A DNA stretch of 64,000 bases from contig CAVYXZ010000003.1 in NCBI GenBank assembly GCA_963772595.1, positions 1 through 64,000 of the forward strand, written 5' to 3'. Under the pieces are notes generated by a model, which was not told the DNA's origin, searched no databases, and saw nothing but the letters and a program-made list of their open reading frames with translations. This document shows positions 45,141 through 53,436 of this stretch, in pieces. Numbering within the stretch: position 1 is the first letter of the stretch; each line of letters opens with the position of its first letter. The position numbers and the translations under genes were made by a program. The stretch is from CAVYXZ01 sp963772595 (lineage in GTDB: Bacteria; Chloroflexota; Anaerolineae; Aggregatilineales; Phototrophicaceae).

Positions 45141-45572
45141 CTATTTCCATTCCCAGACTTCTTCACCGGACAGCAGGCGACGAATTTGTGTCGGAAAACG
45201 ATCCGGGTCCAGCGGTTTTCCCAGGAAGCCGTTGAAACCGGCTTTCTGTGCGCGCCGCATCTGATCTTCGCTGGCTTCAGCGGTCACGGCGCAGACGATG
45301 GTGTCTTTCAGGCGAGGATTGGCCCGGACTTTATGCAGAGCCTGATAACCGTCTTCGTAAGGCAGACGGATGTCCATGAGGATCAAATCAATGCGCGGCA
45401 GTGTATCGGCGAACTGCACCACCTGCCAGCCAGAGGTCTTCCACTCGCAGCGCTGTACGCCCATAAAGGCCAGCATACGCGCAATCAAGACGAAATTAGG
45501 CACGTTGTCTTCGACGACGAGGACGTGCGCTTCGCCGGGTTCCACTGCTTTTTGTTTCTGCGCCTCATTCAT
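45141..45572 (-). CDS. Stand-alone response regulator receiver
   Basis: The 143 residues are one receiver domain: Glu21 and Asp22 in LVVEDNVPN, phosphoacceptor Asp67 in LILMDIRLPYEDG, Thr in AVTAEAS, and Lys in LGKPLDPDRF. The ATG at 45572 overlaps the upstream stop (ATGA) and has GGGAG upstream; a TTG two codons earlier is less likely. There is no output domain, so it may be a phosphate shuttle toward the giant kinase or the ThrC-REC protein. Confidence 0.92.
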   Translation of the reverse strand: MNEAQKQKAVEPGEAHVLVVEDNVPNFVLIARMLAFMGVQRCEWKTSGWQVVQFADTLPRIDLILMDIRLPYEDGYQALHKVRANPRLKDTIVCAVTAEASEDQMRRAQKAGFNGFLGKPLDPDRFPTQIRRLLSGEEVWEWK

Positions 45573-45946
45573 CGGCAACTCCCAATGTAATGCATAAGTT
45601 CGTCTGGCAAGTTGTCCACATCCACAGGCTTGCGAATGTAACCATCGCAGCCGGCTTCAAGCGTGCGCTCTTTGTCGCCCGGCATTGCGTTGGCAGTCAG
45701 GGCGACAACCGGTACATTCCGCAGTTGGGGTATCCCCCGGATGCGCTGCGTTGCGGCCAGACCATCGAGGTCCGGCATACTGATGTCCATGAGGATCAGA
45801 TCGGGCGGATCACTGGCTGCCATTTCAATACCGATCAAGGCACTGTCAGCCTCAGCAAACTCGAAATCGTAATCCGACCCTAAAAGCACGCGACAGACGA
45901 GTAAGCGATTATCATCGTTATCGTCTATGTAGAGTACTTTTGCCAT
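45569..45946 (-). CDS. Stand-alone response regulator receiver, first gene of the sensor operon
   Basis: The 125 residues are one receiver domain: Asp8 and Asp9 in LYIDDNDDN, phosphoacceptor Asp54 in LILMDISMPDLDG, Thr in ALTANAM, and Lys in IRKPVDVDNL. It looks like the DivK/CheY single-domain type. GGGAG precedes the ATG. It is the first gene of a leftward series reaching 24632. Confidence 0.93.
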   Translation of the reverse strand: MAKVLYIDDNDDNRLLVCRVLLGSDYDFEFAEADSALIGIEMAASDPPDLILMDISMPDLDGLAATQRIRGIPQLRNVPVVALTANAMPGDKERTLEAGCDGYIRKPVDVDNLPDELMHYIGSCR

Positions 45947-46079
45947 ATCTCCCTACTCCTACAGTAGCACGATCCTGGCTCGATCAGCGTAAAGCTTGAT
46001 CTATGCAGCGGCGTTTTCAGGGGACAAACTGTGTGCGCCGCAAAGCTGTCATAAAGAAGCGGAATTGACGCACCCTTAG

Positions 46080-46088
46080 ATTATAGCA
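46080..46088 (-). promoter_or_regulatory. Extended -10 promoter for the sensor operon
   Basis: On the minus strand TGCTATAAT is a perfect extended -10. The -35 is weak (TAATGA at 18 bases). The transcript would start near 46073, leaving a leader of about 125 bases before the first receiver gene. Confidence 0.55.
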
Positions 46089-46256
46089 CAGCATCTCAAT
46101 CCTTCATTAATAAAGGAGGTGAGATGAGTTGTTGAGGAAGGGCTGTGAGGGGCCAAAAAGGCTACCCCGCGTCAGTCTGCTATTACAGTTGTACACGAGA
46201 AGCCGACTTGTGAGTCTTGAAGTCACGTGAATTTTTGATTAAAGGCAGTCGCCCGG

Positions 46257-46285
46257 TTTCAGGAACGGCGTTTTATTGATATGCT
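46257..46285 (+). promoter_or_regulatory. Possible cyclophilin promoter
   Basis: TTTCAG and TATGCT are separated by 17 bases and lie 33 bases before the start codon. Both hexamers match the consensus only partly. Confidence 0.38.
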
Positions 46286-46318
46286 GAGGCAGTGTTTCTT
46301 TATCGCTAAGGAGTCCAT

Positions 46319-46813
46319 ATGGCAAAGCAGTACGATCAGCCACCCGCGATGCAAATCGACCCAACAAAAAACTACACCGCACATTTCGATACCAGCCGGG
46401 GCAGTTTCGATATTCAGCTCTTCGCCGCCGAAGCGCCGATCACCGTGAACAATTTCGTTTTCCTGGCGCAGGATGGTTTTTACGACGGCATTACCTTCCA
46501 CCGGGTCATCAAAAGCCCCCCCTTCATGGTCCAGGGCGGCGACCCGACCGGCAGCGGACGCGGTGGCCCCGGCTACCGTTTTGACGACGAAGCCGGTGCG
46601 CTCTCCCTCAAACACGATGGACCGGGCGTGCTGAGCATGGCGAACGCCGGGCCGAACACCAACGGCTCGCAGTTCTTCATCACCCACGTCGCCACCCCGC
46701 ACCTGAACGGCAAGCACGCCGTTTTCGGCAAGGTCATGGGCGAGGGTCAGACGGTGGTGAACGCCATTGAACAGGGCGATACCATCAATTCGGTGACGAT
46801 TACCGAAAGCTAG
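46319..46813 (+). CDS. Cyclophilin-type peptidyl-prolyl cis-trans isomerase
   Basis: The 164 residues form a compact cyclophilin domain. Catalytic Arg is in FHRVIK, and the FMVQGGDPTGSGRGGPGY and GSQFFITH motifs form the proline pocket. The enzyme speeds proline isomerisation during folding. No signal peptide is present, so it is cytosolic. AAGGAG precedes the ATG. Short for the family and single-domain. The gene ends at a hairpin shared with the convergent macrodomain gene. Confidence 0.95.
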   Translation: MAKQYDQPPAMQIDPTKNYTAHFDTSRGSFDIQLFAAEAPITVNNFVFLAQDGFYDGITFHRVIKSPPFMVQGGDPTGSGRGGPGYRFDDEAGALSLKHDGPGVLSMANAGPNTNGSQFFITHVATPHLNGKHAVFGKVMGEGQTVVNAIEQGDTINSVTITES

Positions 46814-46830
46814 TGCAGCGCATCCCCCAA

Positions 46831-46855
46831 CCCCTTCTCCGCCTTGGAGAAGGGG
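46831..46855. terminator. Perfect ten-pair hairpin between convergent genes
   Basis: CCCCTTCTCC and GGAGAAGGGG flank GCCTT. It starts 17 bases after the cyclophilin stop, between two converging genes. It lacks a T-run and resembles the dispersed hairpin at 10787, so it may be a REP-like repeat with an end-protecting role. Confidence 0.5.
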
Positions 46856-46904
46856 AGAACACCCCGTGCAGAACTGAGATTAATATCAAATAACGTGATT
46901 GGGA

Positions 46905-47799
46905 TCAGGCCACGCGGGAGCGGTCATCGTCCAGCGGCGGCACATAGTACAGCCCGATATGCCGTTCGCTGCCCACGCGCGCCAGCAGCACCGGGCGCAG
47001 GTAATCGAGCTTTGCCAGCAGGCTGAACAACAGCACCGGCGGCAGGTCGAGGCCCTCCGGCATATCCGCCGGGTCGATGTAAGCCGCCAATTCGACAAAT
47101 TGCCACAGCGCAGCCAGTGCAGAGTCAGGACAGTGGTACTCGCGTCCATCCTGCGAGCGGAACCACAGACTGCGGTCAGCGCCAACGCGGACCTCAAAGC
47201 TGCCGCCATTGTCCAGCCGGGTCCAGCGCGTTTGCCGCAGCAGCAGCGCATCCAGGTCCGCCCGGAAGCGGTCAAGCCCCGGCAGCTGCGGAATGGTGTA
47301 GAGCCAGTTCTTGAGCTGTTCGTAATCCCAGTGAATAGCGAAGGGATCGCTTGATTCGTAGAGGTGAATGTAGACCGGGACCGGCAGCGGGTCCAGGTAC
47401 TGCTCCAGCAGAGGGCAGACCTCGCGCTCCCAATCCAGGCCGCCCAGACCGGCGCTCAACATCGGGAAGGAGACCGAGCGCATACTCCGGTCGGTATAGG
47501 TCGCCGCGAAGGTTTGCAGCCCGCGTTCGATATATTCCAGCCGGGCCGCATCACGCCAGTGCGCTTTGGTGGGGAAATTCAGACACCCACTTGTGCGGCG
47601 TGCGGTACAGCCAGAGCTGGCCGATGTCGAAACGCCCACTTTTGCAAAGCTGGTGATACTGCTGGTACATGTCGGGGTAGAGGTCTTTGAACTGCCGGGC
47701 AAGGCCACGTCCCATCGACCCAACGGTGTTGACCGGATTGACGAGGACCTGCGCCGGACTGTGAAGTATGTCGCCTACCACATAGGTAATCATCAGCAT
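46905..47799 (-). CDS. DarG-like macrodomain protein, +1 frame break
   Basis: After repair the protein has 297 residues. The N-terminal macrodomain (about 1-150) starts MITYVVGDILHSPAQVLVNPVNTVGSMGRGLARQF and carries KWVLNFPTKAHWRDAARLEYI and the GLGGLDWE loop. These are the hallmarks of DarG, the antitoxin that removes ADP-ribose from DNA. The remaining 150 residues are not recognised. The break lies at about 47583; dropping one base turns WVSEF into WVLNFPTK. DarG normally sits beside the toxin DarT. None is found here: the neighbours are a cyclophilin and a secreted protein. It may be an orphan protective enzyme. Confidence 0.8.
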
Positions 47800-47866
47800 G
47801 GCCTGAGATCGTTCACCTTGAGTTTAGCATGAGACCGGGCCGCAGAGCGTAAACTTTCCAGGCAAC

Positions 47867-47895
47867 AAAAAACGGGCAGGTCGGCCCTACCCGTT
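47867..47895 (-). terminator. Rho-independent terminator for the secreted-protein gene
   Basis: On the minus strand AACGGGTAGG pairs with CCTGCCCGTT (one mismatch) across a five-base loop, followed by a run of T. It lies 40 bases past the stop of the gene at 47935. Confidence 0.75.
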
Positions 47896-47934
47896 AGAAT
47901 ATTCACCGCTGGTTAAAACCGACGGCAGCTCGGC

Positions 47935-49077
47935 TCAGCCGCTGGTGGCCGCCGGTGCCGTCGCAATATCGGTATCGACCCCGGCCAGTTCCGGCATGAC
48001 GTAGAACGACTGCATCACCTCGGCCATGTCCTGGAAGGACGTATCGACTTCCGGCGCGTTCAGATCGACGTTGTTCGCCAGGAAGCGCAGGTTGGCAACG
48101 TGCAGCGTATCGTCCGGCCCGTTGAGCAGGACCGCCAGGCCGCTCTCGCTGTCGCCATCCACCGTCTTGAAGCTGTAGGCGACCGAATAGCCATCCGTCT
48201 CATCACGGTTCACCGGCTCCACGCTGAGGATCTGCGTGCCGGGGCGCAGGTCTTCCACCCAGGTACTGGCGCTGTCTTGGGTGTCGAGGGCGGTCCCGGC
48301 CTGCGATTCAACTCGCAGCGAGGCCATCGAACCGTCGCTGATACTGGTCGGCTGGCCCGGCGCAGTGTCATCGACCGTCCAGGTCTTGGGATAGCGAATG
48401 ATGTGGGTGGCCTGCGGGTCAAAGTAGGCGGACCAATCGAAGGGCAGGCCCGCAAAAACTTTGTGCGGCTGCAAAGAAGCGGCTTCGCTGTTCAGCACGT
48501 ACAGGAGCATGTCGGTGGCATTCTCCGGCGTCACCACTCGCACCGAGTAGACCCAATCGCCATCGGTCCAGGACTGCTGCCGCGCCACGTAATTCTTGCT
48601 GTTGGCGGTCAGTTCAAAGTCGATCACCAGCTTGTCGTCGGTCTGCTCGCGGTTGCTTTCCTTCCAACTGGTGTAGGATTTCCAGGTCTCGGCCAGCCAG
48701 CCACTGCTGAACAGCGTGTTCACCTGATCCAGCGTGATGGGCGCGTTGTCTACGGTGGGCATCGTCGTGACATCTACCTGGACAATGCTCTCCGCCCCGC
48801 TGTTGCTGAAGACGGCCCGCACGTTGTCGCTGGTCGTCTCCGGCGGTGAGGGCACCCAGCCAGAGGGTTCGGCAACGGTGAACAAACCGCTGGGATGCAG
48901 ATAAATCTTGTCAAAGCTGATCGCACTGTCCGGGAGCGGGGTCGGCGGCAGCGGGGTCGCTGTCGGCGGAGCCACTGTCACTGCACTCTGCAAGCTGCGG
49001 GAGATCCCCGGCAGGATCAGCGACAGCACCATGATGATTGCCATTGAAATACCAAAAACATAGGTAAAACGCTTCAT
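47935..49077 (-). CDS. Secreted or membrane-anchored protein of unknown function
   Basis: The 380 residues begin with a basic start and hydrophobic helix (KRFTYVFGISMAIIMVLSL), followed by a Thr/Pro linker (about 34-50). No lipobox Cys is present, so it is either cleaved by signal peptidase I or stays anchored. The rest reads as two similar halves: FTVAEPSGWVPSPPETTSDN and, later, THIIRYPKTWTVDDTAPG, each starting a strand-rich domain that resembles PsbP-like folds seen in Chloroflexota secreted proteins. That resemblance is my inference. It forms its own transcript, judging by the terminator. Confidence 0.78.
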   Translation of the reverse strand: MKRFTYVFGISMAIIMVLSLILPGISRSLQSAVTVAPPTATPLPPTPLPDSAISFDKIYLHPSGLFTVAEPSGWVPSPPETTSDNVRAVFSNSGAESIVQVDVTTMPTVDNAPITLDQVNTLFSSGWLAETWKSYTSWKESNREQTDDKLVIDFELTANSKNYVARQQSWTDGDWVYSVRVVTPENATDMLLYVLNSEAASLQPHKVFAGLPFDWSAYFDPQATHIIRYPKTWTVDDTAPGQPTSISDGSMASLRVESQAGTALDTQDSASTWVEDLRPGTQILSVEPVNRDETDGYSVAYSFKTVDGDSESGLAVLLNGPDDTLHVANLRFLANNVDLNAPEVDTSFQDMAEVMQSFYVMPELAGVDTDIATAPAATSG

Positions 49078-49163
49078 CTAATGAGACTCCAGACCCAGCC
49101 CTGCGAAAACAGGGGCCATCTTACCTTAAAAGGCAGCGCTTGTTAAGAGGATTTGGACAGCGC

Positions 49164-50003
49164 CTAACCGGCCACCGGCCTGAACTGAGCCGACCAGGAT
49201 TCGCGCGGCGCGCCATCCGGCAGCAGCCCCAGCGTGAGCGACTCAACATAAATGCACATCGGCCAGGGAATCGAGACGTCTTCGGCGCTGACCGGCTGGT
49301 CGCTGAGCTGAATGCCGCTGCCACGAATCACGGCGATGGGGCTGGCTTCATCTCGCTCGCCCATCACCAGTTGAGCCGCCGCACTCAGTTGATCCGCCAC
49401 GCCGCGCTGAGTCACCGACATGGCATTGCCGAAGAGATCGGCTTTGCCGCGTTCGTCCTCCACAGGCCGGAAGCCCGCCGTCGCCAGCGCCACGCCCGTC
49501 GTACCCAGGCGGCCCGGCATCAGCCAACTGTCGGTCAGGATCACGCCCAGCCGCATCCGCCAGTGATCTTGCAGCGCCTGCCGGATGCGTTCCGCCGTTG
49601 CATAGGGAAATTCCGGCAGCAGCACCGCGTAGCCATTGGGGATATTCGAGCGATCCAGGCCGGCGTTAGGTGCGATGACGCCGTGCCGCGCGGTCAGCAA
49701 GAAGCCCATTTCGATGCCGCCGAAGATGTGTTCGGCTTCCTGGTAGACCAACTGCGCGATCAACGGATTCATGTGGTAGCGCGCCGCCAGGGCCTCGGCC
49801 TCCGGGCCGGGATGCACACTGTCCAGTGCGACGACGCGCCCTTCGCTGATAGCTGCGTACTTGCTGGAGATGGCGACAATATCGCCTTCATGCAGCGCGG
49901 TGCAGCAGCGTTCAACTGACTCGATCAGGGTGCTGTGTAAATCAAAGCGCTCCTGACGCACTGGCAATTCGACCGGAAATATCTCAAGCGAATGTCTTGT
50001 CAT
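49164..50003 (-). CDS. Coenzyme F420-0:L-glutamate ligase-like protein (CofE family)
   Basis: The 279 residues begin MTRHSLEIFPVELPVRQE. The CofE fold is supported by DIVAISSKYAAISEGR near the start, a middle with GVIAPNAGLDRSNIPNG, and ILTDSWLMPGRLGTTGVALATAG. The family adds glutamate to F420-0 using GTP. The sequence is divergent, so a related ligase is possible. F420 is used by several Chloroflexota, which fits. The ATG at 50003 is preferred; a TTG five codons upstream is the alternative. No other cof or fbi gene is nearby. Confidence 0.8.
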   Translation of the reverse strand: MTRHSLEIFPVELPVRQERFDLHSTLIESVERCCTALHEGDIVAISSKYAAISEGRVVALDSVHPGPEAEALAARYHMNPLIAQLVYQEAEHIFGGIEMGFLLTARHGVIAPNAGLDRSNIPNGYAVLLPEFPYATAERIRQALQDHWRMRLGVILTDSWLMPGRLGTTGVALATAGFRPVEDERGKADLFGNAMSVTQRGVADQLSAAAQLVMGERDEASPIAVIRGSGIQLSDQPVSAEDVSIPWPMCIYVESLTLGLLPDGAPRESWSAQFRPVAG

Positions 50004-50087
50004 CGGCTGCCTGTTCAAAGTTGGGATGCGAACGCATCAGGGACAGAGCGCCATCCTATCACCATTGGCCGCCAGGTGCCAGAGCGA

Positions 50088-51065
50088 CTACTCGACCTGC
50101 TGGCCTGCCCGGTAGGCCTCCAGCGCCGCCTGCACATCCTCGCGCACCAGGTTAACGGTATGGTCCTGTTCCTGCCGCAGGTCCTCAGGCACCGGCTTGC
50201 GACGTTCGCTCAGCAGGTCGGTCAGCGCGTTGCTGAACGACGCTGTCTTGGACGCCTCGCCATAGGCTTCCTTGACCTGACCCAGGTGCTCGACCAGCCA
50301 CAGATAGAGATCGCCCTCGGTCCGTCCGGGGAAGTAGCGCATCACCCCATACTTGCGGATCAGGGTCAACGCGGGCCGGTAGACATTGTCGTACCAATCC
50401 GCCGCCGCTTTCCCCAGCGAAACCTCGCACTGCCCGGCGTGTTCCAGCGCCAACTGGTGCAGATGAATGTGCGCCATCAGGTCCACGTAGCCGTCGGGCT
50501 GCGAGATCAGAACCGACTGATGATGAGGCCGGGATTGGTCCAGCTTGGTCGTGTCCAGGAAAGCGGCATAGGCTTCGGCTACCGCCAACTGCTCGGCGGA
50601 CATCCCCGGCTCCAGGTCAATCGAGGTCGGCAGTTCGATGACGTGCGCCTCGATAAACTTGTTGCCCATCTCGCGCGCTACCGAGACGCGGTGGTTGCCA
50701 TCGCGCACAAAGTAGACGTCATCCACCTTGTACAGCTCGACCGGCGGCACGCCTTCCATACTGTTGATCTGGGCGTATACACGGCTCCAGCGGTCGCGCA
50801 TTCCTTCATGCTTGGGCAAGAAAGTCGCGGTGAAATCACGGTAGCGCCCGACACTGCCGACGATGCGATCCAGCGGCACGTCTTGCAGGCCCTTATAACG
50901 TTCCTCGCGCAGGCGCAGCCGGTCTTTGATTTCCTCGAAGTTCCACAGTTCGGCAGATTTACCCCGCAGCAAACTGATGACTTCCTGCCAGAATACTTTC
51001 CCGCGCGCGCTCTGAAAGGCATTGATGCCCTGAGCACGATAGAAGTCTTTTTCTTGATCGTACAT
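50088..51065 (-). CDS. ParB/Srx-type nuclease-fold protein
   Basis: The 325 residues begin MYDQEKDFYRAQGINAF. The central motif VYFVRDGNHRVSVAREMG is the ParB N-terminal-domain signature (DGNHR in place of GERR), known from chromosome-partition proteins, sulfiredoxins and regulators. The rest is helical with no clear helix-turn-helix. GGAGGTG seven bases upstream sets the start at 51065; the frame upstream to 51191 crosses the promoter. The role is unknown; DNA-binding, CTP/ATP binding or phosphorylation activity would all fit the fold. Confidence 0.82.
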   Translation of the reverse strand: MYDQEKDFYRAQGINAFQSARGKVFWQEVISLLRGKSAELWNFEEIKDRLRLREERYKGLQDVPLDRIVGSVGRYRDFTATFLPKHEGMRDRWSRVYAQINSMEGVPPVELYKVDDVYFVRDGNHRVSVAREMGNKFIEAHVIELPTSIDLEPGMSAEQLAVAEAYAAFLDTTKLDQSRPHHQSVLISQPDGYVDLMAHIHLHQLALEHAGQCEVSLGKAAADWYDNVYRPALTLIRKYGVMRYFPGRTEGDLYLWLVEHLGQVKEAYGEASKTASFSNALTDLLSERRKPVPEDLRQEQDHTVNLVREDVQAALEAYRAGQQVE

Positions 51066-51099
51066 GTCGTCACCTCCAGCCTGGGTGATCGCTGACACT

Positions 51100-51128
51100 A
51101 TCATATTGTGGTCAGTTCGTGCTGTAAA
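51100..51128 (-). promoter_or_regulatory. Promoter of the ParB-like gene
   Basis: TTTACA (51123-51128) and TATGAT (51100-51105) are separated by 17 bases on the minus strand, ending 34 bases before the ATG at 51065. Confidence 0.72.
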
Positions 51129-51153
51129 GCTAGTGTTAATGTAGACAATAAGG

Positions 51154-51177
51154 CTTAGCGGAGGTTTGGTCGCTAAG
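51154..51177. promoter_or_regulatory. Candidate operator: seven-base inverted repeat
   Basis: CTTAGCG and CGCTAAG are separated by ten bases, centred just upstream of the -35 of the ParB-like gene. A third CGCTAA lies at 51231-51236. The arm spacing and position suit a dimeric regulator. Confidence 0.4.
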
Positions 51178-51484
51178 GTACAAAGCAACACAGTGTATAG
51201 GGCTATTATACAAGCTCTATGTTAATTTTTCGCTAAAAGACACAAAAGAGACTGAGCTTGAGGCAATTCATCTTACAACTTATCGAGGCCCGACAATGAT
51301 AACACATTATAAGCCTGATGTCGCTGCCTAAGGCAATCCTATACAAATGTTCTAATTTGTCAAATAAAGACCCTGTGATTCTAGCCTTTTGGACAGGGTC
51401 GCCCTCCTATTTCGTCCGATGTCAAATCGCATAACAGGCCTTACACTGGTTTCAACGTGGACACCAACACTGAAAGAAAAGAGT

Positions 51485-52225
51485 ATGAGCGATAGCAATC
51501 CGCAGCCGGTAGCCCTGATTACCGGGGCCAGCAAAGGTTTGGGCCGCACGCTGGCCGCCTTCCTCGCCGCCCAGCACTATCACCTGATTATCACCGCCCG
51601 TCACAGTACGACGCTCCAGGATGCCGAGCAGGATATTCGCAGCGATGCCAGCAGCGTCACCGCCCTACCCGGCGATGTAGCTGACCCGGCGCACCGTCAG
51701 GCCCTGGCAGATGCGGCGCAGGCGCTGGGCAGGCTCGATTTGCTGGTCAACAATGCCTCCAGCCTCGGCCCACTGCCCATGCCCATGCTGGCGGATTACC
51801 CGCCGGATGCCTTTGCCCGCGTTTTCGAGGTCAACGTGACCGCTCCGCTGGCTCTGGTCCAGCTCACGCTGCCGCTGTTGAAAAGCAGCCAGGGCATGGT
51901 CGTCAACATCAGCAGTGACGCCGCGCTGGGCGGTTATGAGGGCTGGGGTGGCTACGGCGCAAGCAAAGCCGCGTTGGATCTCGTCTCGCTGACCCTCGCC
52001 AACGAACTGCGCCCGGACGGCGTCAGCGTCGTCAGCGTGGACCCCGGCGATCTGCGCACCGACATGCACCAGGACGCTTTCCCCGGCGAGGACATCTCCG
52101 ACCGACCGCTGCCGGATGTCACGCTGCCCTTCTGGGCCTGGCTGCTCGGTCAGGACCGGTTGAGCATCAGCGGCCAGCGTTTTGGCGCTCAGGCCGATAT
52201 GTGGGAGATCGAACATGAATCGTGA
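51485..52225 (+). CDS. Short-chain dehydrogenase/reductase
   Basis: The 246 residues begin MSDSNPQPVALITGASKGLG: the TGxxxGxG cofactor site at 13-20. NNAS, the catalytic Ser in VVNISSDAALGG and the YGASK active site follow. A PGDLRTDM segment after strand 6 is typical of classical SDRs. A basic residue after the first strand (TARH) suggests NADP. The substrate is unknown. Its end overlaps the QueA-like gene by 11 bases. The longer frame from 51389 has no ribosome site. Confidence 0.9.
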   Translation: MSDSNPQPVALITGASKGLGRTLAAFLAAQHYHLIITARHSTTLQDAEQDIRSDASSVTALPGDVADPAHRQALADAAQALGRLDLLVNNASSLGPLPMPMLADYPPDAFARVFEVNVTAPLALVQLTLPLLKSSQGMVVNISSDAALGGYEGWGGYGASKAALDLVSLTLANELRPDGVSVVSVDPGDLRTDMHQDAFPGEDISDRPLPDVTLPFWAWLLGQDRLSISGQRFGAQADMWEIEHES

Positions 52226-53252
52226 AGCGCTGCGCTTCGAGCGCCCACCCAGTCTGGCCGCTACCCGACCCGCCGAAGCACGCGGCGTCCAACGCGACAC
52301 AGTGCGGCTCATGGTTTCGTCTGAGTCCGGCCATGCGCACGCCCATTTCCTGGACCTGCCGCAGTTCCTCCGACCCGGCGATCTGCTGGTCGTGAATCAC
52401 AGCGCGACCCTGCCCGCCAGTCTGCCTGCTCAGGGCGCGGTCGGCCCCTTTACGCTGAACCTCTCGACCCGTTATGGACGTCATCTCTGGTTAGCAGAAC
52501 CGCGCTGGAGTCCGGCCCGGCAGGGACCGCTGCCGCTCTCGGCTGGCGATGCGATCACTGTGGCAGGCATCCAGGCACGTTTGATCGCGCCCTATCCCGG
52601 TCTGCCACGCCTGTGGTTTGTGCAGTTTGATGGCGACATTGAAGGCGCGATGGCAGCGCAGGGCCAGCCGATCCGCTATGCCTATCTCGACAATGCCTAC
52701 CCGCTCAGCAGCTACCAGACGCTCTTTGCCACGACGCCCGGCAGCGCCGAGATGCCCTCAGCGGGCTATCCCTTCACCCAGCGCGTGCTGGATGCGCTGC
52801 GCGACTGCGGCGTCGAGATCGCCGGGATCATGCTGCACACTGGCGTCTCCAGCCTGGAGGTCGAGGTCGAGGACATTGCCCGTCACACGCTCTATCCCGA
52901 ACCCTTCGAGGTACCTGCCGCGACCGCGAAGGCCGTCAACGCCGCCAGAGCCGAAGGCCGCCGGGTGATCGCCATCGGCACGACGGTGGTCAAGGCACTC
53001 GAATCAGCCTGGGATGGGACGCGAATTCGCGCCGCGAAAGGCTTCAGCCGCCGCTATATCCAGCCGGATACCGGCGTTCACGCGGTCAATGGCCTGCTCA
53101 CCGGCCTGCATGACCCAATCACCAGCCACCTGGCGATGCTCTACGCGATTGCCGGACAGACGCTGATCCGCAATGCCTATGCCGAAGCGGTCCGCGAAGG
53201 CTACCTGTGGCATGAGTTCGGCGACAGCCACCTGATTCTGCCAGGGGGTTGA
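52215..53252 (+). CDS. QueA-like S-adenosylmethionine:tRNA ribosyltransferase-isomerase, divergent
   Basis: The 345 residues follow the QueA pattern: LPQFLRPGDLLVVNHSAT near 50, YQTLFATTPGSAEMPSAGYPFT in the middle, IMLHTGVSS, AIGTTVVKALES, TGLHDPITSHLAMLYA at the end. QueA builds epoxyqueuosine on tRNA. The central motif differs from classical QueA (usually GSVAAPTAGLHF), and the gene is paired with an SDR, not tgt or queG. A QueA-family enzyme with another substrate is therefore possible. GGGAG upstream and the 11-base overlap fix the start at 52215. Confidence 0.82.
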   Translation: MNREALRFERPPSLAATRPAEARGVQRDTVRLMVSSESGHAHAHFLDLPQFLRPGDLLVVNHSATLPASLPAQGAVGPFTLNLSTRYGRHLWLAEPRWSPARQGPLPLSAGDAITVAGIQARLIAPYPGLPRLWFVQFDGDIEGAMAAQGQPIRYAYLDNAYPLSSYQTLFATTPGSAEMPSAGYPFTQRVLDALRDCGVEIAGIMLHTGVSSLEVEVEDIARHTLYPEPFEVPAATAKAVNAARAEGRRVIAIGTTVVKALESAWDGTRIRAAKGFSRRYIQPDTGVHAVNGLLTGLHDPITSHLAMLYAIAGQTLIRNAYAEAVREGYLWHEFGDSHLILPGG

Positions 53253-53263
53253 GACCCCTTCTG

Positions 53264-53354
53264 CCACCGAATGAATTCGACGGCAAGTCCCCAAGTCCTT
53301 TCAGGACTCGTGACTACGGTATTTGAACCTGAAGGGATTGGGTGCTTTGCCGGG
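53264..53354. repeat. 91-bp structured repeat, copy A
   Basis: Starts CCACCGAATGAATTCGACGG and lies between convergent genes. The first 49 bases match copy B (54700-54790) at 41 positions. It holds an AGTCC/GGACT stem-loop, which copy B keeps with GTCC/GGAC and a changed loop. The ends, TTGCCGGG, are also shared. Confidence 0.75.
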
Positions 53355-53436
53355 GTGTTTATGCCCGGCTGCATTCCACAACACCGGACATTAAAGATGG
53401 CAGATGTCATCGCACAAGGTGGTGTAATGTGCCTGT

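Larger units (their letters stand above)
45947..46318. other. Divergent intergenic region between sensor operon and cyclophilin
   Basis: These 372 bases hold a leftward extended -10 (46080-46088), a weaker rightward promoter (46257-46285) and a near-perfect Shine-Dalgarno (AAGGAGGTGA, about 46113) before ATG-AGT-TGT-TGA, a three-codon frame of doubtful meaning. I see no other gene. Confidence 0.6.
51066..51484. other. Divergent intergenic region with inverted repeat
   Basis: This 419-base, unusually AT-rich gap holds the leftward promoter at 51100-51128 and CTTAGCG/CGCTAAG arms (51154-51160 and 51171-51177) with another CGCTAA at 51231. I found no gene or clear rightward promoter. Confidence 0.6.
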
